From assembly GCA_963383645.1 (NCBI GenBank), contig OY726572.1:71207356-71271355 (forward strand): a stretch of 64,000 nucleotides of DNA, read 5' to 3'. This DNA comes from Muscardinus avellanarius. Lineage: Eukaryota; Chordata; Mammalia; Rodentia; Gliridae. The notes below the pieces were generated by a model. It made no database searches. It saw only the letters and a program-made list of their open reading frames with translations, and was not told the DNA's origin. Below, piece by piece: positions 57,779 through 64,000 of this stretch. Both the position numbers and the translations under genes were made by a program. Positions within the stretch are counted from its first letter, which is position 1. Each line of letters begins with the position of its first letter.

Positions 57779-58466
57779 GCCTTGCTTAGAAATATGCTAT
57801 GAGAGTAGATCTTAGCTATATTTTTCTGAATTTCAAGCCTATTCTATTTTTCCCTTATTTCATGAAAGAGAAACTAAAAGATAGTGAAAAAAGATTTGAA
57901 AGTGATTTAAGTATAATACCTCTTTTTGTAAAATTCAGTTATAAATGCATTTCCCAAGATTTAGAATATTATGATTAAAAAATAGAGACTAGAAGAAAAG
58001 AGATCAAGTCAGTAATGAATATAGATCAAATATAGTTTTTGTATAATCTACAATGAGATTAAGAAAATAAAGCATACTATGAGAGGAAAGGCCTGCTTAT
58101 AATGCCACATACTATAGAGACACTAAGAATAAGCACATAAAAGCAAATTAAGGCAGTTTTCTGAGAAAGTAGTTGATCTATTTTCAGAAACAGGGTTTTT
58201 TTTTTTCTCTTTTGGGGAGCAATATAGGATGAGTTTTTGTACTTGAATGATATATATGTATACATTTTAATAAATATTTTGCCTTTTTAGGTTTAAATTT
58301 CCTTATATCTAAGTTCAGAAATGTATCTTTTAGAGAACAAGTTTATTTTAATCCTACCAATCTTAACCACTCAATAATTTTGCTAATTTACACTCAGTAT
58401 ATTCATTCTCATGTACTAAGTTCCAAGAATTCAGGAGACTATGAAACACATGAATCATCAGCCTAA
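57002..58466. other. Unassigned AT-rich sequence
   Basis: Contains a (TG)n at 57744-57777. The 90-codon minus frame at 57348-57620 has no recognised domain. Confidence 0.45.
57744..57777. repeat. (GT)n microsatellite
   Basis: About 17 GT units. Confidence 0.97.
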
Positions 58467-58680
58467 GATTTCCTCCTTCCCTCCCTCCCTCCTTCCCTCC
58501 CTCCCTCCTTCCCTCCCTCCCTCCCTTTCTCCTCCCTCCCTCCCTCCCTCCCTCCCTCCCTCCCTCCCTCCCTCCCTCCCTCCCTCCCTCCCTTCCTCCT
58601 TTACTTCCTTCCTCCCTTTCTCCCTTTCTTCCTTCCTTTTATCCTCCTCCCTCCCACCCTCCCTCCTCCTCTCTCTTTTT
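58467..58680. repeat. Pyrimidine tract (CCCT/CCTT)n
   Basis: More than 200 bases almost entirely C and T on the plus strand. The Pro/Ser/Leu and Gly/Arg/Glu frames across it are repeat translation, not proteins. Confidence 0.97.
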
Positions 58681-58685
58681 TTCAT

Positions 58686-58739
58686 CACTGAGAATATTTC
58701 TGCACATTGCTCACTGAGAATATTTCTGCACATTGCTCA
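58686..58739. repeat. 27-bp tandem duplication
   Basis: Two identical copies of a unit containing ACTGAGAATATTTCTGCAC and ATTGCTC, directly after the pyrimidine tract. Confidence 0.95.
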
Positions 58740-59554
58740 TTGATTTTATTTTTCTCCCCACATCTAGCTGAGTGTCACTTATCTCTAAGAGGTATGGATT
58801 TGGTCCACTTCTCCATCAGAGTGGTCTGTTTCATTCACAGTTTCAATTTCTTTCTGATGCGCTCTTGGGTGCACTACTTTGCTTTCTCAGCTCAATTGTC
58901 AACAAAATCTTTTCAGCAAACACAATCTCTGTCCTTTCTTGGAAAATTTGCATTCATCTTGGCTGCTCCATAATCTTGACATAAGCATTGAAATCTGCCA
59001 GGCAGAAGGTATACTTACTTGCTTATTTGAGAAAAGTGTTTCTTCACTTTCTTGCTTTTAAGAAACTTAATATAATAGAGTGATTCCAATTAATCAATGC
59101 TAATACAGCTTTTATTGTTTGTAATTCCACACGAGAGAGTAAAATAAGGATTTGAGTCTTAGAATCATGAAGCTGGTTTGGAATTTCCTATGACATTAAA
59201 AAAAAAAAAAAAGATCTGCTATATCCTTACAGAGACAGTTATATGAAGTAACACAACCAAATAGGAATCATTGAAAACACCAACAAATTCCAAGGACTTA
59301 TGAGTCTTTCTAGGGCCTTAAGAAGCTAATGCACTGCTGTGTCTAATAGGCATTGTTTGGCTAGGGTATTGTTTGTGAGGATTTCTTTGTGAGGATTTCC
59401 AGGCTGTTCCTATATTTGGTAGAAGCATATTCATATTGCATAGAGATATAGGCTCCTTCTCATTTAGGCATTTAAAAACAAAGCTAGCTTTAATTTTTAT
59501 TGCCATTAATAATGATGCTTGCTGCGTTATTTCAACTACATTAAAATTAAGAAA
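58740..59554. other. Unassigned sequence
   Basis: Frames of 60-88 codons in overlapping phases near 58707-59061 show no recognised domain. Confidence 0.45.
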
Positions 59555-59668
59555 AATTGAGGCAGGTGCAGTGGAACATGATTGTCATCCCAGTACTTGA
59601 AATGCTGAAACAGGAGGATCACAAGTTTGAGAACTGCCTTAGCCATTTAGAGACACACTGTGTTATTG
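59555..59668 (+). mobile_element. B1-arm SINE fragment
   Basis: AGGCAGGTGCAGTGGAACATG, then CATCCCAGTACTTGAAATGC and GGAGGATCACAAGTTTGAG. The ID arm is absent. Confidence 0.8.
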
Positions 59669-59671
59669 TTA

Positions 59672-60058
59672 GATATGAAGTGTCCTCTAAAGAGCTCATT
59701 TATTAATGTTTGGATCTGAACTGAGTCATGAGGGTTTTAATCCCAGCAGTGGATATATCTATGATAATAAATTTATCTGGACTGTGGCCTGGGCTGGCAG
59801 AGTGTGGTTGGAGGGGGTGGATTCTTGGGGATACAGTCTTGGAGAATATATGTGCTTCCTCTTCCTCCTACTCCATATCTTGTTTTCAGGCTCCATTTTG
59901 TAAGGAGCACAGCCCATGTGCTCTTCTTCTCTCCTACTCCCGCCGCCCTGCCAAGATCTGCCATCCCCAGCCTCACATGGACTGAACTCGAAAATATAAG
60001 AGAATGCATTTTCCCTCTAAGTTTTGTGATCAGGTCTTTAGATTATGGCCAGTGAGAA
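59672..60058 (+). mobile_element. ERVL-MaLR-type solo LTR
   Basis: TTAGATATGAAGTGTCCTC, AAAGAGCTCATTTATTAATG, GCAGAGTGTGGTTGGAGGGG, GTGGATTCTTGGGGATAC and CATGGACTGAACTCG follow the rodent MaLR order. The 3' end (GTTTTGTGATCAGGTCTTTAG) is diverged. The overlapping short frames in it are incidental. Confidence 0.72.
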
Positions 60059-60062
60059 TGCT

Positions 60063-60290
60063 GGCTGGGATACCCAGTATCAGAATGAAAAATATGCCTG
60101 TAATTCCTGTACTTGAGAGGAAGAGACAGGGATCGCAGAATCAAGGACAGCCTCAGCAACTTATTAAGACTCTATTCCAAAAGTTTAAGAAATGTAAAAG
60201 GGGGGACTGGGTACAGCTTGGAGGTAGAAAGTTAGTTTCTGGGTTCAATTCCCTGTACTAAATATAAATAGAAAATTAAAAAAAAATGAT
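60063..60290 (+). mobile_element. B1-dID SINE, diverged
   Basis: TGCCTGTAATTCCTGTACTTG, GGGATCGCAGAATCAAGGAC, and ID arm GGACTGGGTACAGCTTGGAG to CAATTCCCTGTAC. Confidence 0.8.
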
Positions 60291-60462
60291 CCCAGTACTT
60301 GCAAGGCTGTGTCAAGAGGAACACAGGTTTGAGGCCAGCCTCAGCAACTTGTGAGGCCCTCTGTAATTTAGTGAGTTTCTGTTTCCAAATAAAGAATAAA
60401 ATAAGGCTGGGGGTATAGTTTAGAGATAGATTGCCCCTGTGTTCCATCTACAGTACTGTTAA
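60291..60462 (+). mobile_element. B1-dID SINE, 5'-truncated, adjacent to the previous copy
   Basis: GATCCCAGTACTTGCAAGGC, GAGGCCAGCCTCAGCAAC, and ID arm GGCTGGGGGTATAGTTTAG to CCATCTACAGTAC. It begins in the A tail of the preceding copy, consistent with tail-targeted insertion. Confidence 0.85.
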
Positions 60463-61548
60463 AAAAAAATGAGATTACCAACTCCAAACTTCATTAGCAT
60501 TTGGTAACCTCTCATTTTATGCCTTTGCATTGTGGTAAAAGATACAATGGTAGGTGATGCTGGGACTGCTGGGGCACAATCCCTCCCAAGTGAGAGCATA
60601 CGCTTATCAGGTGAAGAAAGGCAATTTGTAGCATCACTAAGCAAATGCTATCTTCAGGACCTAGCAATCACTTGTCATCTGTTGAATTTACCTAAACTTA
60701 CTATGAGCTTCATTCTTCATTCACAGAGGTGCATAGAAAGGTCAATAAAGTCAGCATCGCTTTCTAGGGTCACAAACTAATAGTGAGAAATGCTACTGTC
60801 TTACAAAGACAATCCTGAAGGTCATTACTCTGTACTTGATAACACTAGATAGTAGAAGCATAACCTTCTTGAATAAAAAAAAAAGAAAGCTGTACTTTGA
60901 GGAGAGGGAGTTAAAAATATTATATATATATGTAAACATTAATATATAGAGAGAGGCATAAAATAGAGCAATAATAATATCAAAGGATCCTCTGTAAATT
61001 CAATTTCTCTGTTAAACTGAATTCTGTGGAATCATGTTTGAACAATCTAAGAACTGAAAATGAGGATCTTACATATATTTGTTGACGTTGAAGGAGAAGA
61101 ACGCTAAATGGAAGAATGTAGCTTTAATAAATGAAGACACCTAGCTGGCACTATGTATTCCTATATTTGCAGAAAATTTCTCTGTCAAGGGTAGCTCTAG
61201 GCATATGTTCATTTTTATAATGCAAAGCAGATCCCATTTTCATATTATTTTCTGCTCACTAATTACCTACATTTTCCAGGACAAAATTTAAAACTATACA
61301 ACACCTCATCAGTATTCAAAATTGGAAGCATTTAGCTGGTGACTTATATACACCCGGCACTCAATACTTCTTTTGCTCATGTGTCCATGGTTTTCATTCA
61401 AACTTTTCTATTCTTTGTGGACAAGTCCATTTCTCCGAGGCTATTATAAAATTCCAGGAAGAATAAAATATCACTCCAGTTTTCATAAAATGATTCAGTC
61501 CTCATGAGGTCCAGGAAAGGTTGGTCTAGTTGTGTGTGTGTGTGTGTG

Positions 61549-61581
<33 letters not shown>

Positions 61582-62208
61582 CCATGACATAAAACCTAAA
61601 TTGAGACATCACTAATGTTCTCAAGGCTATGTTCTCTATGCTGCTAATGTAGTAGGTATGGGGTATTAATTCTGAACTACATGACACTTTATCACTACTT
61701 TCACTATATTTTTCAAGTAGGAGGGTTTTATATTTTGTTTCTCTGTGATTCTCCCTCTTCCTTACCTGAAGTTTAGTGCTAACTTCATCTATTAAAGTTA
61801 CCCCCATACTTCTTAAGATCACAAAACAGTCTACAATATCACCTTGTATTTTGATGAATGTTTTGAATACCAAAATTCCCATTTTTAAATAATTTATATT
61901 ATTTTAAAAAAGATAACATATGTCTATCTGAGTGATTGGTCAAATCTCTATATAATGATTTCATTTACTAGCTAGAGTGAAAGGGGAAGGTACTAGGTCT
62001 TGGTGCTAATCCAAATCCCATCCCTGAACAGATACAAAGTAGAGTAACATGGGACTATTACTTTGGGAGTAGGATAGTGCTGTGGTCACAAAAACAAACA
62101 AACAAACAAAAAACTCTAGTTATCTAACCTCCAGGCTATATCCTGAGTTAAAGAACTGAATCCCTTTGAGGTCCACTAAAGATCTCAGAGGTTAATTTAA
62201 ACCCATGT
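60463..62208. other. Unassigned AT-rich sequence
   Basis: A (TG)n with one interruption lies at 61530-61580. No gene recognised. The 118-codon minus frame at 61526-61882 starts outside the repeat and ends in it, and has no recognised domain. Confidence 0.45.
61530..61580. repeat. (TG)n microsatellite
   Basis: About 25 TG units with one GCGT interruption. Confidence 0.97.
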
Positions 62209-62770
62209 GTGTGTGCTGTCATTGAGGGACATCCTCAGTTCTTGCCATTCTTCTCCTTGAAGCCTCGGAGAGCTCTCCAATATGAAATGATTATGATGCA
62301 GCGATCTCATTTTGACCATTTTCCTCGGGGTTTTCATCAGCTCTGCTGGTTACCTTTCTTTCCTTCGAGCAATTTCAATTTCCTTATGACTCAGCAAGCA
62401 GCATTTGGATCGATACTATATTTTTTTTTTCCTCTTTCAGTTTTGGGATTGGCTCTTTGCCTCTCCTCTCCCTTTCTAAGACAAATTTAAAACCTTTTCC
62501 TTCCAAAAGGCAAAACTTTTAAGACTCTGAACTGTATCCTTTTCTCAAACAATCCTGATTGGTGTGTCATGTTCTGTCACATCACTTCGGGTAACTCTTG
62601 TCTTCTTGCGCTGTATCAGCCAACAAGCAAGGGAGAATGATGGGCTGAACCGAGAAAGCAGTATTAGGATGCAGCATGATGCTTGTTGGGTAGCTTTCTT
62701 GGAGGATTTACAACATATTCTGACAATGTATACAAATATCAATGTTTTCTGATCATGTTTGAAAATCAAA
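62209..62770. other. Non-repeat sequence with retained CpGs, candidate conserved non-coding DNA
   Basis: About nine CpGs are scattered through it (AGCCTCGGAG, GCAGCGATC, CCTCGGGG, CCTTCGAGC, GGATCGATAC, CTTCGGG, TTGCGC, AACCGAG, CACGAAT). A TGACTCAGCA word (Maf/AP-1-like) lies at about 62389-62398, and a 12-bp palindrome GGAGAGCTCTCC at 62267-62278. Frames on both strands (93 and 81 codons) lack recognised domains. A regulatory role is inference only. Confidence 0.35.
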
Positions 62771-63547
62771 TTAGACACGAATAAGTCCAAGGATAAAAGA
62801 TATACAGATAAGATATGTGGGCTGTGGCCAGCACCTTGGAAATATCTTTGCTGTTGATTTCTTCTGGGTATAATTGATGTGGATGCTAAGTGTGTTTGTT
62901 GAATTTTTTTGTTGGTTTCTTTTTATGAATGCAAGATGTTAGATGCTATAATAAATCCTTCAGGGACTTTTCAGTTGAAGAGGTATTTGTGTTAGTATAA
63001 TGTGTAATGGATGCTATGGTGCTCCTGAGACCACAGACAATATACTCCCATCATTGTACATAGGTTTCCCACATTTGATGATGCTATATTAATGCCTAAC
63101 CATTGGTCCACACTTGTAAAAATAGGTTACTGTTGTCAGTGTATAGATTTTGGCACTATAAGGTAAATATTGTCTAAAATAACATGCCCACGTGTTCATT
63201 TTTATTCTCATTTCAATGAATACATTCTATAACATATGGGATTGTGATTTTATAGACTTAAATATCACTTGGAATGTTCAAGAGAGATCAGTACCATGAG
63301 ACTTCTTATTGATTCTTACTGTCAGGTTAACCAGCTAAGCCCTACTGAATCAATTCTGCAATCGAGACATTTCCTGTTGAGTTGGATGTTCTGTACTACA
63401 TAGGATATAAGGATCCTGGCTGATGTAAATATTATGGCCTGAGTCAGGAAAATATAAGGTCATCTAATGATAGTAAGAATATGGTTCTTTCAAATGAACT
63501 CCATCAACCCATAATGAGATTGTAGGAAGAAAGTCTTATCTCTCAAA
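62771..63547. other. Unassigned AT-rich sequence
   Basis: Nothing recognised. Confidence 0.45.
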
Positions 63548-63778
63548 ACAAAGTTCAATTAACTGAGAGGGATGGGAAGAGGGAAATTCCCTACTGTGCA
63601 TCACATACATTTATAAATATATCAAAGTCAATTACTAAGCCAAATATAAGAAGGAGGGAGAGGGAATGGGGTGGGAATTGGGGAAGGGCTAAATGAGTGA
63701 TGTGTGCATGTATACCTCTATCATCTTATACTCCATTAAGATGTCTGACAGCAATGCACCCATAAAATAAAAATAACA
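63548..63778 (+). mobile_element. L1 3'-end, 5'-truncated
   Basis: TTCAATTAACTGAGAGGGATG, GGGAAATTCCCTACTGTGC, GTCAATTACTAAGCCAAAT, GTGATGTGTGCATGTATACC and GATGTCTGACAGCAATGCAC with an A-rich tail. Same family as the 8.9, 18.3 and 43.5 kb copies. Confidence 0.9.
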
Positions 63779-64000
63779 AAAATATTATTCATGGTTGGTA
63801 AATCTCAGAGCTCATAAAGGTATATAAGAGTGAGTGTATACTCCTACATAAGTCTGAAACACAAGTATTAAAATTTCAATATAAACACGTGCTATGGTCA
63901 GTTTTCAAAAAATTATTTTGAGTGTGAACAGGAAAAGAAAAAATATATCTCTCATTTATATAGCACCTTTCAATCAGAATGTTCTTTGTATGCTCTACAT
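63779..64000. other. Unassigned sequence to window end
   Basis: Nothing recognised. Confidence 0.5.

Noticed and set aside
58441..58743. Pro/Ser/Leu-rich and Gly/Arg/Glu-rich frames resembling low-complexity proteins
   Set aside because: Caused by the (CCCT/CCTT)n tract.

Overview
This window looks like an AT-rich, CpG-poor stretch of a rodent nuclear genome. The commonest repeat is a composite SINE with a 7SL-derived B1-like left arm, an A-rich linker and a tRNA-derived ID right arm ending in CCAGTACC or CCAGACCC. That B1-dID architecture is known from Sciuromorpha (squirrels, mountain beaver, dormice). The L1 3' ends (GCACCAATAAAA type) and MaLR-type LTRs fit the same group. Genus and chromosome cannot be read from the sequence.

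I find no protein-coding gene, exon, tRNA, rRNA, CRISPR array or operon. All open frames are short (142 codons or fewer) and lie in retroelements, in simple repeats or in sequence with no recognisable protein. The window is best read as intergenic or deep-intronic DNA. An exon of a gene extending outside the window could be missed by eye.

Layout. 1-12 kb: MLT1-like LTR, L1 tails, an L2 relic (about 2.9-3.8 kb), SINEs, two oppositely oriented MaLR LTRs around an L1 3' end (8.05-9.53 kb), and a SINE-in-SINE nest at 10.8-11.35 kb. 12-25 kb: an ERV-like LTR (12.1-12.6 kb), a purine tract, L1 pieces in both orientations, an LTR-tail-like hairpin joined to an L1 3' end (18.2-18.5 kb), MLT1 and MST-like LTRs, and an old L1 carrying a younger, inverted L1 (23.1-24.5 kb). 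25-42 kb: mostly unassigned AT-rich sequence with scattered SINEs, a MaLR LTR, a MIR and microsatellites. 42-54 kb: a 5'-inverted L1 with a nested SINE, a 554-bp tandem duplication, several young SINEs, and a SINE split by a 180-bp copy of sequence lying 1.55 kb downstream. 54-64 kb: SINEs, a MaLR LTR, a 210-bp pyrimidine tract, non-repeat sequence with retained CpGs (62.2-62.8 kb) and an L1 3' end.

The interest is in genome dynamics rather than in a gene system. I see two well-supported twin-primed L1 insertions and a possible third, an apparently perfect 180-bp local copy inside a SINE, a SINE subfamily defined by a shared internal deletion, SINE tails that repeatedly carry (CA)n microsatellites, and a few CpG-retaining non-repeat islands that may be conserved regulatory sequence. 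I found no convincing novel biological system.
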